Assembly: GCF_000282135.1 (NCBI RefSeq)
Contig: NZ_AKJW01000021.1
Location: 1-64,000 of the forward strand
Length of the DNA: 64,000 bases
Reading direction: 5' to 3'
Source: Herbaspirillum sp. CF444
GTDB taxonomy: Bacteria; Pseudomonadota; Gammaproteobacteria; Burkholderiales; Burkholderiaceae_D
The position numbers and the translations under genes are program-made. Below the pieces are notes generated by a model. The model searched no databases. It saw only the letters and a list, made by a program, of their open reading frames with translations, and had not been told where the DNA came from. Positions 30,065-39,285 of this stretch are shown here, in pieces. Position 1 is the first letter of the stretch, and the number at the start of each line of letters is the position of its first letter.

Positions 30065-31120
30065 TCAGGGAATCACCTTGCGGCGGCGGAAGTCGTCAAA
30101 GATGGCCATGAACATCGCCTCGGTCTCGACATATTCGTGAAAGCCGGAACGCCGCGCCTTGGAGCCGTCGCCGAACATGTCGTAGTCCCATGAAAAGACG
30201 AAGTCGCTGAATTCCCACGACGACAAGTCGGCAAAGCTGTGCGGCGCCAGGTCGTGTTTTTCGGCGATCCGTTGCCACACCTCGGCCTTGTCGGCCATGA
30301 CCGTGCTCAGCGACAACGGTAGCGGCGGCGCCACCTCCAGATCGAAGTAGCGCGCGATCTTCGGCCACATTTCGCTCCAGCGGAACAGGTCGCCGTTGCC
30401 GATGTTGAAGGCCTGATTGCCGCAACGCGGATCGGTTGCTGCCCACACCGTGGCTTTCGCCAGCAGGCCGGCGTCGGTCATCTCCACCAGCTTGTCGTAG
30501 GCGCCCGGTTTGCCGGGAAAGCGCAGCGGCAGGCCGAGTTCTTTCGATACCGAGGCATACACCGCAATCGCCAACGCCAGGTTCATCGGGTTGCCCAGCG
30601 CAAAGCCGCCGACCACCGCCGGCCGGATGCCGGACCAGGTCCACGACTTGCCTTGCCGGCGTTGCTCCAGATAAGTCTGCTGGTCGAACATGAATTCCGG
30701 CGGCATGAAATGCGCATCGGTTTCGCGTGCCGGCGTCTTGAACGGACCGAGATGGCCGCCGTACACCTTGTAGCCCTGCATCAGGCTGACGTGCTGCAAG
30801 TCGCCAGCTGCGGCCTCGACGCTTTCCAGCGTGTTGACCAGCATCGCCAGGTTCGGCGCCACCAGTCCGGCCCAGGTCGGACGATGCTGGTAGGCCGCGT
30901 AAAAGATGTGGGTGACTTGTCTCAGCCCGCCCAGTTTCGCGCGGGCGTCGTCTTTGTCGAGCAGATCGACGGCGATATGCTGCACGCGCTCGTCCGACTC
31001 GCCGCCGCGGCGCGACAGGCCGATGATGCTCCAGTCTGCCAGGCCGCGCAGATGATCGATCAGATTGCGGCCGATGACGCCTTGGGCGCCGACTACCAGA
31101 GCTGTTTTTTGCATATTCAT
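30065..31120 (-). CDS. NAD(P)-dependent short-chain-type reductase, PRISE/VEP1-like
   Basis: A 351-residue Rossmann-fold reductase of the extended/atypical SDR class. The nucleotide-binding motif GAQGVIGRNL is at residues 11-20. HIFYAAYQHR and the HVSLMQGYKVYGGH segment resemble the progesterone 5-beta-reductase/iridoid synthase (PRISE) family, whose members reduce activated double bonds. The substrate is unknown. Start is placed at ATG 31120 (MNMQKTALVV); a longer open frame upstream has no family resemblance. It lies 38 bp after the MFS exporter on the same strand, so the two are probably co-transcribed and possibly controlled by the divergent LysR gene. Confidence 0.8.
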   Translation of the reverse strand: MNMQKTALVVGAQGVIGRNLIDHLRGLADWSIIGLSRRGGESDERVQHIAVDLLDKDDARAKLGGLRQVTHIFYAAYQHRPTWAGLVAPNLAMLVNTLESVEAAAGDLQHVSLMQGYKVYGGHLGPFKTPARETDAHFMPPEFMFDQQTYLEQRRQGKSWTWSGIRPAVVGGFALGNPMNLALAIAVYASVSKELGLPLRFPGKPGAYDKLVEMTDAGLLAKATVWAATDPRCGNQAFNIGNGDLFRWSEMWPKIARYFDLEVAPPLPLSLSTVMADKAEVWQRIAEKHDLAPHSFADLSSWEFSDFVFSWDYDMFGDGSKARRSGFHEYVETEAMFMAIFDDFRRRKVIP

Positions 31121-31158
31121 GGCGGATTCCTGATGCTGCGTTGGCGTGAGATCCTGAA

Positions 31159-32343
31159 TTAGCAAGCTTCGTTGGCGGTCTTCAGCGAAACGGCAGGAAC
31201 GGCTTTGCGATCCAGCTTCCAGCTGATCAGCGCGACAACCAGACCGCCTGCGGTGATCAATGCGGCAACCATCGATACCGAATGCAGACCGGGACCGTGA
31301 TCGATGGTGACGCCGCCCAGCCATGCGCCCAGGGCGTTGCCCAGGTTGAAGGCGGCGATGTTGACCGACGACGCCAGGTTCGGCGCGCCGGTAGCTTTCT
31401 CAAGCACGCGCATTTGCAGCGGCGGCACGGTGGCGAAGGCGGCGGCGCCCAGCAAACCGACGGTGATCACGGCAGCCAGCTTGTAATGGCTGGTGAACGA
31501 AAACAGCACCAGTACGCCGGCCAGTAACACCAGGCTCACCACCAGTGTCGGCATCAGATACTTGTCGGCGAATTTGCCGCCCAGCAAATTGCCGCCCACC
31601 AGGCCCACGCCGAACAGCAAGAGGATCGGCGACACGGCGCCCGGCTGGAAGCCGGTAATGTCGGTCAGGATAGGCGCAATATAGGTGAATGCCGCAAATA
31701 CGCCGCCGAAGCCCAGCACGGTCATCAACAGGCCCAGCAGCACTTGCGGGCGACCCAGCACGCGCAGTTCGCTGCTGAAGTCGGCATCCTGCTTGTCATC
31801 CGAACGCGGCACCAGCCAGGCCGTTGCCAGCAAGGCCACGACGCCGATGGCGCTCACCGCCCAGAAGGTCGAACGCCAGCCGTAGGCTTGGCCCAGCCAG
31901 GTGCCGAAAGGCACGCCCAGCACGTTGGCCACGGTCAGGCCGGTGAACATCAGCGCAATGGCGGAAGCCTGCTTCTCCTTGGCGACCAGACCGGTGGCGA
32001 CCACCGAGCCGACGCCGAAGAAGGCGCCGTGCGAGAACGAGGCGATGATGCGAGAAATCATCAGGGTCGTGTAGTCCGGCGCGATCGCACAGCCGACGTT
32101 GCCGATGACGAACAGCACCATCAGGCTGACCAGCAAGGTCTTGCGCGGCAGTTTGCCGGTGGTGGCGGTGACCAGCGGGGCGCCGACGAACACGCCTAGC
32201 GCGTAGCCGGTGACCAGCAGGCCGGCCGAGGATAAGGTCGTGCCCAGATTGGCGGCAACTTCGGGCAACAGGCCCATGATGACGAATTCGGTGGTTCCTA
32301 TCGCAAATGCGCTGATGGCCAGCGCCCATAAAGCAATCGGCAT
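31159..32343 (-). CDS. MFS transporter, DHA1 (AraJ/YdhP-like) family
   Basis: A 394-residue inner-membrane exporter with twelve predicted helices. The start MPIALWALAISAFAIGTTEF and VIMGLLPEVA segment, the motif-A-like GKLPRKTL loop after helix 2 and the SHGAFFGVGSVVA helix are typical of the AraJ/sugar-efflux/arabinose-polymer branch of the DHA1 drug-proton antiporters. The substrate is not predictable. It is divergent from a LysR regulator across 105 bp and precedes the reductase gene, an arrangement often seen for inducible efflux. Confidence 0.88.
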   Translation of the reverse strand: MPIALWALAISAFAIGTTEFVIMGLLPEVAANLGTTLSSAGLLVTGYALGVFVGAPLVTATTGKLPRKTLLVSLMVLFVIGNVGCAIAPDYTTLMISRIIASFSHGAFFGVGSVVATGLVAKEKQASAIALMFTGLTVANVLGVPFGTWLGQAYGWRSTFWAVSAIGVVALLATAWLVPRSDDKQDADFSSELRVLGRPQVLLGLLMTVLGFGGVFAAFTYIAPILTDITGFQPGAVSPILLLFGVGLVGGNLLGGKFADKYLMPTLVVSLVLLAGVLVLFSFTSHYKLAAVITVGLLGAAAFATVPPLQMRVLEKATGAPNLASSVNIAAFNLGNALGAWLGGVTIDHGPGLHSVSMVAALITAGGLVVALISWKLDRKAVPAVSLKTANEAC

Positions 32344-32448
32344 GATTCAACTCCCAGTAGTAGTTTGTTTGACGTATGCCATTGTGACGGCTATCTTTGT
32401 TGAGAAAAATACCGTTAAAATCAAAAAATATTTGAATTGGAGTCAATA

Positions 32449-33330
32449 ATGACCATGCAATCGGATGAAATGCGCGTTTTCATCGCCGTTGTCGAGGCCG
32501 GCAGCCTGAGCGCGGCGGCCGAGGTGTTGGAACAGACGACGTCGGGCATCAGCCGCGCCCTGACGCGATTGGAAGAAAAACTCGGCACCAGCCTGCTTAC
32601 GCGCACGACGCGGCGCATGGAGCTGACGGAGGAAGGACAGGTATTCCTGGCGCAGGCGCGCGACATTATCTCCGCCATGGAGCGCGCCGAAGAGTCGATT
32701 CGCATCCGCAGCCAGAAGCCGGTCGGCAAGCTGCGCGTGGATGCCTCGGCGCCGTTCATGCTGCACTGTATCGTGCCGCACGTCGCCGCCTTTCGCGAAG
32801 CCTATCCCGACATCGAGCTGGATCTGACCACCAACGACCGCTTCATCGATCTGGTCGAGCAGCGCACCGACATTGCGATCCGCATCGGCGAGCTGCAGGA
32901 TTCGACGCTGCACGCCAAGCCCTTGACCTCGGCGCGGCTGCAATTGCTGGCTAGTCCGGACTACCTGCGACGCCACGGCACGCCCAAGACGGTCAAGGAT
33001 CTCGACAACCATCAGCTGATCGGATTTACCCAACCCGAAGGATTGAATCATTGGCCGCTGCAGCACGAAGACGGCGACCGCTATCCGATCAAGCCGGCAT
33101 TCCGCGCTTCCAGCGGCGAGACGATCCGCCATCTGGCGCTCCACGGGCAAGGCATCGCCTGCCTGTCCAATTTCATGTCGGATGCCGATGTGGCGGAAGG
33201 GCGCCTGGTGCGCGTGCTGGAAAAATCACACACGGCATTTCGCCAGAAGATCCATGCTGTGTATTATCGGAATACGCAAATTTCGAGACGCATTAGTTGT
33301 TTTCTTGATTTTTTGCAGTGCAAGCTGTGA
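32449..33330 (+). CDS. LysR-family transcriptional regulator
   Basis: A 293-residue regulator. The N-terminal winged helix-turn-helix is clear (EAGSLSAAAEVLEQTTSGISRALTRLEEKLG, residues about 15-45), followed by the linker helix and the periplasmic-binding-like effector domain starting at GKLRVDASAPF. The profile is close to the LysR group usually found beside oxidoreductase or MFS genes. ATG 32449 has GGAG upstream (TTGGAGTC) and is preferred over the TTG at 32437. The divergent neighbour at 32343 is the probable target; autoregulation is common for such pairs. Confidence 0.9.
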   Translation: MTMQSDEMRVFIAVVEAGSLSAAAEVLEQTTSGISRALTRLEEKLGTSLLTRTTRRMELTEEGQVFLAQARDIISAMERAEESIRIRSQKPVGKLRVDASAPFMLHCIVPHVAAFREAYPDIELDLTTNDRFIDLVEQRTDIAIRIGELQDSTLHAKPLTSARLQLLASPDYLRRHGTPKTVKDLDNHQLIGFTQPEGLNHWPLQHEDGDRYPIKPAFRASSGETIRHLALHGQGIACLSNFMSDADVAEGRLVRVLEKSHTAFRQKIHAVYYRNTQISRRISCFLDFLQCKL

Positions 33331-33444
33331 AGCCGGTACAGGACAAAGAACCATTCGAATCACAATCTGTCTTGATCGTGTCACAAGGCTTCGTCACCAT
33401 GACGCGTCGCCAAAGAACTGATTAAAAAAGATAACGGAGCAAGC

Positions 33445-36400
33445 ATGCCTCTGATTTTCCGGACCCTACGCTGGAACCCGACACTGAAACTGGCAGCGGC
33501 GCTGGCGGCAGCCAGTTTGTCGTTGCCGGCAACCGCAGCCGGCGTCGTCGGCTTTTCGCCGCAAGGCGACGTTGCCCAGATCCGCCAGGCGCGCGCGACG
33601 TTTTCCGAGCCGCTGGTCAAGTTCGGCGATCCCAAGGCGGCAGCACCTTTCGATATCAACTGCGCGGTGGCAGGCACTTCGCGCTGGGCCGACGGCAAGA
33701 ACTGGATCTACGACTTCGAGCGCGATCTGCCGCCCGGTACGCGTTGTTCGTTTACCCTGAAACCGGGCGTCAAGGCGGTGTCCGGAGCAGCACTTACCGG
33801 CAAGAGCGTGTTCCAGTTCAACACCGGCGGACCTGCCGTCGTACGGCATATGCCGGAAGGGAACGAGATCGAGGAAGAGCAAGCCTTCATCCTGTTCCAG
33901 AACGGCGCGGCAAATCAGGACAGCGTGCGAGATCATGTGTATTGCGAGGCGGAAGGCATCCACGAACGCATTCCGGTCAAGTTTGTTCCTGAAGCGACAC
34001 GCAAAGCTTTGCTGCAGGAATTCGCCAAGAAAATCGACCCGTCGCTGGTCTCCATCGTGCAGTGCCAGCAACGCCTGCCCAACGATGCCGCCGTCAAGCT
34101 GACCTGGGACAAGGGCATCGCCACGCTCAACGGCATTGCCACGACGATACCGCAGACCTTCAAATTCAAGGTGCGCAAGGAGTTCACCGCCAGCCTCAGT
34201 TGCGAGCGCGAGAACGCCAACGCTGCGTGCTCGCCGATCCTGCCGGTGACGATGTCGTTCTCGTCCGCCGTGCCGCGCAAGCTGGCCGAGGCGGTGGAGC
34301 TCAAGAGCAGCAACGGCAAGCTCAAGCCCTTCTTCGAGAAGAACAATACGGATGAGCTGGTCTACAACCTGACCTTCAAACCGCCGTTCCCGGAGAACGG
34401 CGAATTCACCGTCAACCTGCCATCCGGCTTCAAGGATGAAAGCGGCCGCGCGCTCAGCAACGCGTCCGCATTTCCGCTGAAGTCGCGCACCGCCGGCTAT
34501 CCGCCGCTGGCGAAATTCCCGGCGGCGCCGTTCGGCATCATCGAATTGAATGCCGACGCCACCTTGCCGGTGACCTTGCGCCGCGTCGAAGCGAACCTGA
34601 TGGTGCGCGGCGCCGACGGTACCGCGCTGCCGGGCAAGGTCGCCAATCTCAAGGTCGATGGCGACAAGGGCGTGATCGCGTGGCTGACGCGACTCAATCG
34701 TTTTCATGAACGCTGGGGCGACACCACGGGCAAGACGCCCGACACGCGCGCCATCGGCTTGCTGGCCAAAGAGCCTGGCGTGAAGACGCTGAATTTGCCG
34801 GCGCTGGCGGACGCCAAGGACGGCGAGCGGCCGTTTGAAGTGGTCGGCATTCCCCTGAAGGATCCGGGCTTCTATGTGGTCGAGCTGGAGTCGCAAAAAC
34901 TTGGCGCGTCCCTGCTCGGCAAACCGGCGCCGATGTATGTGCGCACCAGCACGCTGGTGACCAATCTGTCGGTGCACGTCAAGCTCGGGCGCGAGAACAA
35001 TGCGGTGTGGGTGACGACGCTCGACACGGCCAGGCCGGTGGCGGATGCCGACGTGCGCATCTCCAATTGCCGTGGCGACGAGCTGTGGCGCGGCAAGACC
35101 AATGCGATCGGCGTGGCGATGATCGCCAAGCCGATCGAAGACATCTGCGCCAGCCGTCAGAACGAAGACGGCGCCATCAATGGCCTGTTCGTCAGCGCGC
35201 GCAAGACCGACGAGAAGGGGCGCGCCGACATGGCGTTTGCACTGACCTCGTGGAATGACGGTATCGAATCGTGGCGCTTCAATCTGCCGACCGATCGTTC
35301 CCCGGCTGCCAATGCCCGGGCGCATACCGTCTTTGATCGCACTTTGTTCCGCGCCGGCGAGACGGTGTCGATGAAGCATGAGTTCCGGCTGGAGAGCATG
35401 AACGGTTTCGCGCTGGCCGGCAAAGACAAGCTGCCCACGCGCGTGCGCATCATTCATCAGGGCAGCGGACAGGAGTTCCAGTTTCCGCTGAAGTGGCGCA
35501 ATCAGAAAAATGCCGAGACCGTCTTTGCGATTCCGAAGGAAGCCAAACTCGGCACTTATGACGTCATGCTCGACAGCGGCGCGGCGAAAGGCGGCAGCAG
35601 TGACGGCAGCGACGGCAATAACGATAGCGACGCCGAAGAAGGCGGTTCTGCACAGGGCAGCTACAGTACCGGCAGTTTCCGCGTGGAGGAATTCCGCCTG
35701 CCCTTGATGCAGGGCCGCATCACGCCGGTGATCGCCAACAAGGGCGCCGGCCTGGTGGCGCCGAAGGAGGTGCCGCTCGACGTCCAGCTCAACTACATCA
35801 ATGGCGGCGGCGCTTCGGGGCAATCGGTGCGCATCACCAGCCTGATGCGCGCGAAGCCGGTCAGTTTTTCGGGTTATGACGGCTATACCTTCAATGCCGG
35901 CAACTACGGCAACGAGGACGGCAATGCCGACAGCGACGATCAGAAAATCGTCGCCGACAAACTGCCGGTGACGCTGGATAAAAACGGCGCAGGCCGCACC
36001 ACGGTCAAGTCCATGCCTGTCATCAAGACGCCGCGCGAATTGTTGACCGAGATGACCTACAGCGATCCGAACGGCGAGATCCAGACCATCTCCAACGTCA
36101 CGGCGGTATGGCCCTCGGCAGTCGTCATCGGCATCAAGGGCGGCGACTGGGTTTCGGTGAAAAAGAAGCTGGCCCTGAGCATGGTCGTGCTCAACGCGGC
36201 AGGTCAGCCGCAAGCCGACGTACCCGTCGAAATCACGGCCCAGAGCCAGCAAACCAATTCGCATCGCAAGCGCATGGTCGGCGGTTTCTATGCCTATGAA
36301 AACACGCGTTCGTCGCAAAACCTCGGCACCCTGTGTTCGGGCAAGTCCGACAAGCATGGCGTGCTGATTTGCGACGTGTCGCTGTCGGAAGCAGGCAATG

Positions 36401-39285
36401 TCGAGCTGACCGCGACGGCCAAGGACGGCAACGGCAACGCCTCGTTCGCCCGGACCTCGGTATGGGTGACGCGCCAGGGCGAGTTGTGGTTCGACGGGGA
36501 GAATCAGGATCGCATCGACATTCTCCCCGAGAAGAAGACCTATCAGCCCGGCGAGACCGCCAAGTTCCAGGTGCGCATGCCGTTCCGCTATGCGACTGCT
36601 TTGGTGGCGGTGGAGCGCGAAGGCGTGATCGAAACGCAGGTCGTGCAACTGAACGGCCAGGACCCGACCATCAGCCTGCCGGTCAAGGGCGGCTTTGCAC
36701 CGAACGTCTACGTCTCGGTGCTGGCCGTGCGCGGCCGCATGCGCGAAGTGCCTTGGTATTCCTTCTTCACCTGGGGCTGGAAAGAGCCGATCAACTGGTG
36801 GCACGAGTTCAAGGAATACCAAGCGCCCGGCACCATGGTCGATCTGGCCAAGCCGGCCTACAAATTCGGCGTCGCCGAGATTGCGGTCGGCAGCGGCGCG
36901 CATCTGCTGAAAGTCGCGGTGACGGCGGACAAGCCGACCTATCCGATCCGCTCGACCGCCAAGGTCAGCGTGCAGGTCACGCTGCCCGACGGCAAGCCTG
37001 CCGCGGGCGCCGAGATCGCGCTGGCGGCGGTAGATGAAGCCTTGCTGGAACTGCAACCCAACACCAGTTGGAATCTGCTCTCCGCCATGTTGCAGCGGCG
37101 CAGCTACGGCATCGACACGTCGACCGCGCAAATGCAGGTCATCGGTAAACGCCACTACGGCAAGAAGGCTACGCCGGCCGGAGGTGGCGGCGGCAAATCG
37201 CCGACCCGTGAACTGTTCGACACCTTGCTGTTGTGGAAGCCGTACGTGGTGCTCGACGCCAACGGCAGGGCGCAGATCGACGTGCCGCTCAACGACGCGC
37301 TGACGGCCTTCCGCATCGTTGCGGTGGCGGAGAGCGGCGCCGGCCTGTTCGGTACCGGCTCGGCCAGCATCCGCTCGTCGCAGGACGTGCAGGTCATCTC
37401 CGGCCTGCCGCCGCTGGTGCGCGAAGGCGATCAGTTCAACGCCATGGTCACCGTGCGCAACACCACCACGCGCGCCATGCAGCTTCGCCTGAACGCGAAA
37501 GCGACGGGCACGGCCCTGGCTCCGGCTGCGACGATTGCCTTGCAGGACAAGGACGTCGCCATTCCTGCCGGCGAAGCGCGTGAAGTCATGTGGCCGGTGA
37601 CCGTGCCGGCGGACATCTCGCAACTGAACTGGGAAATCGGCGCGCAGGAGCAATCCGTATCGTCAGCATCGGCGGCAAAGGACGCCATCAAATTCGTCCA
37701 GCGCGTCTTGCCGGCGATACCGGTGACGGTGCAGCAGGCGACGCTGTTCCAGCTCGACAAGACATCGTCGATGAGCGTGGCGCAACCGGCCGACAGTTTG
37801 CCGGGACGCGGCGGTCTGAATATTTCGCTCAAGCCGAGTCTGGCCGGCGGCAGCGAAGGCATCCGCAAATACTTCGCCGACTATCCGTTCTCATGCCTTG
37901 AGCAGCGTACTTCCAAGGCCATCGGCTTGCGTGACGACGCTCTGTGGCAGAAGATCGTTACCGACTTGCCGACCTATCTCGATGCCGACGGCCTGGCATA
38001 TTACTTCCCGCCGAGCGAATCCAATGCGCGGCGCGGTAGCGATACCCTGACGGCCTATCTGCTGGCGGCATCGAACGAAGCAGCCTACGCCTTGCCGGTG
38101 CAGAGCCGCGACAAGATGCTGGACGGTCTGGCGGCGTTTGTCGACGGCAAGCTCACGCGCGACTTCTGGTCGCCGAAAAAGGACCTCGACGTGCGCAAGC
38201 TGGCGGCGCTGGAAGCCTTGTCGCGCTATCACCGCGTGCAGCCATCCATGCTCGGTTCGATTCAGATCAATCCGAATCTGTGGCCGACCTCGGCGGTGCT
38301 CGACTGGATCGCCATCTTGCAGCGCGTGACGACGATTCCCGAGCGCGACAAGCGTCTGGCGGAAGCCGATCAGATCATCCGCTCGCGCCTGAACTATCAG
38401 GGCACGCGCATGGGCTTCTCGGACGAGGCGAGCGACTACTGGTGGTGGCTGATGGCCGGCGGCGACAGCAACGCCAATCGCCTTGTGCTGACCATGCTGA
38501 ACAATCCGGCCTGGCGCGAAGACATGCCCAAGCTGATCAGCGGCGCCATCCAGCGTCAGCAGCGCGGCCATTGGAGCACCACGACCGCGAATGTCTGGGG
38601 CAGCCTGGCGCTGGAAAAATTCAGCCGTGCGTTCGAAGCCGAAAAGGTGGGCGGTACTACGCGCATCGCGTCCGATGCGGGCAGCAACGCTTATGCGTGG
38701 AGCGGTGCGGGCGTCGCCGGGGGCAAAGTACAGATTCCTTGGGGAACGTCCGCGCCGGGTACGCTGAAGTTCACGCAGGAGGGCAGCGGCAAGCCGTGGA
38801 TCACCGTGCAGAGCCTGGCCGCAGTGTCGTTGAAAGCGCCATTCTCCAGCGGCTACCGCATCACCAAGACGATCGTTGCCGTCGAGCAGAAGCAGAAGGG
38901 CGTCTACAGCCGCGGCGACGTCTTGCGCGTGACGCTGGATATCGACGCGCAGACCGACATGACCTGGGTGGTGCTGAACGATCCGATTCCGGGCGGCTCC
39001 AGCTTGCTGGGTTCCGGTCTGGCGCGCGACTCCGCCATCACGCGCAGCGGCGAGGACGATGGCCGCTCGCGCAGCAGTGCGTGGCTGGCGTATGAAGAGC
39101 GCAGCTTCGAAGGCTATCGCGCCTATTACGAGCGCATGCCGAAAGGGCGTTCCAGCATTTCCTACACGGTGCGGCTGAACAACGCCGGCGAATTCAGCCT
39201 GCCGCCGACGCGGGTCGAGGCGATGTACGCGCCGGAGATGTTCGGCGAGATTCCGAATGCAAAGGTGAGCATCAAGGCGCCGTGA
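33445..39285 (+). CDS. Bacterial alpha-2-macroglobulin with thioester motif
   Basis: Large periplasmic protease-trapping protein of 1946 residues, longer than E. coli YfhM (about 1650). A signal peptide (LAAALAAASLSLPATAA) has no lipobox Cys, so the protein may be soluble rather than lipid-anchored. Successive macroglobulin-like beta domains follow. An Asp/Gly/Ser-rich acidic insert lies near residues 715-735 and a second near 825-835. The thioester is present as CLEQ with Cys1484 and Gln1487 inside the alpha-helical TED domain (YPFSCLEQRTSKAIGL), and a C-terminal receptor-like domain closes the protein. pbpC overlaps its stop, as in the yfhM-pbpC pair of enterics; the pair is thought to guard and repair breached cell wall. 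Confidence 0.93.
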   Translation: MPLIFRTLRWNPTLKLAAALAAASLSLPATAAGVVGFSPQGDVAQIRQARATFSEPLVKFGDPKAAAPFDINCAVAGTSRWADGKNWIYDFERDLPPGTRCSFTLKPGVKAVSGAALTGKSVFQFNTGGPAVVRHMPEGNEIEEEQAFILFQNGAANQDSVRDHVYCEAEGIHERIPVKFVPEATRKALLQEFAKKIDPSLVSIVQCQQRLPNDAAVKLTWDKGIATLNGIATTIPQTFKFKVRKEFTASLSCERENANAACSPILPVTMSFSSAVPRKLAEAVELKSSNGKLKPFFEKNNTDELVYNLTFKPPFPENGEFTVNLPSGFKDESGRALSNASAFPLKSRTAGYPPLAKFPAAPFGIIELNADATLPVTLRRVEANLMVRGADGTALPGKVANLKVDGDKGVIAWLTRLNRFHERWGDTTGKTPDTRAIGLLAKEPGVKTLNLPALADAKDGERPFEVVGIPLKDPGFYVVELESQKLGASLLGKPAPMYVRTSTLVTNLSVHVKLGRENNAVWVTTLDTARPVADADVRISNCRGDELWRGKTNAIGVAMIAKPIEDICASRQNEDGAINGLFVSARKTDEKGRADMAFALTSWNDGIESWRFNLPTDRSPAANARAHTVFDRTLFRAGETVSMKHEFRLESMNGFALAGKDKLPTRVRIIHQGSGQEFQFPLKWRNQKNAETVFAIPKEAKLGTYDVMLDSGAAKGGSSDGSDGNNDSDAEEGGSAQGSYSTGSFRVEEFRLPLMQGRITPVIANKGAGLVAPKEVPLDVQLNYINGGGASGQSVRITSLMRAKPVSFSGYDGYTFNAGNYGNEDGNADSDDQKIVADKLPVTLDKNGAGRTTVKSMPVIKTPRELLTEMTYSDPNGEIQTISNVTAVWPSAVVIGIKGGDWVSVKKKLALSMVVLNAAGQPQADVPVEITAQSQQTNSHRKRMVGGFYAYENTRSSQNLGTLCSGKSDKHGVLICDVSLSEAGNVELTATAKDGNGNASFARTSVWVTRQGELWFDGENQDRIDILPEKKTYQPGETAKFQVRMPFRYATALVAVEREGVIETQVVQLNGQDPTISLPVKGGFAPNVYVSVLAVRGRMREVPWYSFFTWGWKEPINWWHEFKEYQAPGTMVDLAKPAYKFGVAEIAVGSGAHLLKVAVTADKPTYPIRSTAKVSVQVTLPDGKPAAGAEIALAAVDEALLELQPNTSWNLLSAMLQRRSYGIDTSTAQMQVIGKRHYGKKATPAGGGGGKSPTRELFDTLLLWKPYVVLDANGRAQIDVPLNDALTAFRIVAVAESGAGLFGTGSASIRSSQDVQVISGLPPLVREGDQFNAMVTVRNTTTRAMQLRLNAKATGTALAPAATIALQDKDVAIPAGEAREVMWPVTVPADISQLNWEIGAQEQSVSSASAAKDAIKFVQRVLPAIPVTVQQATLFQLDKTSSMSVAQPADSLPGRGGLNISLKPSLAGGSEGIRKYFADYPFSCLEQRTSKAIGLRDDALWQKIVTDLPTYLDADGLAYYFPPSESNARRGSDTLTAYLLAASNEAAYALPVQSRDKMLDGLAAFVDGKLTRDFWSPKKDLDVRKLAALEALSRYHRVQPSMLGSIQINPNLWPTSAVLDWIAILQRVTTIPERDKRLAEADQIIRSRLNYQGTRMGFSDEASDYWWWLMAGGDSNANRLVLTMLNNPAWREDMPKLISGAIQRQQRGHWSTTTANVWGSLALEKFSRAFEAEKVGGTTRIASDAGSNAYAWSGAGVAGGKVQIPWGTSAPGTLKFTQEGSGKPWITVQSLAAVSLKAPFSSGYRITKTIVAVEQKQKGVYSRGDVLRVTLDIDAQTDMTWVVLNDPIPGGSSLLGSGLARDSAITRSGEDDGRSRSSAWLAYEERSFEGYRAYYERMPKGRSSISYTVRLNNAGEFSLPPTRVEAMYAPEMFGEIPNAKVSIKAP

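Noticed and set aside
33466-37653. A 1395-codon open frame on the minus strand, opposite the alpha-2-macroglobulin gene
   Set aside because: It is exactly antisense to a gene with clear domains and a thioester motif. In GC-rich genes the complementary frame often lacks stops. Its translation is rich in His, Arg, Gly and Asp without any recognisable domain.
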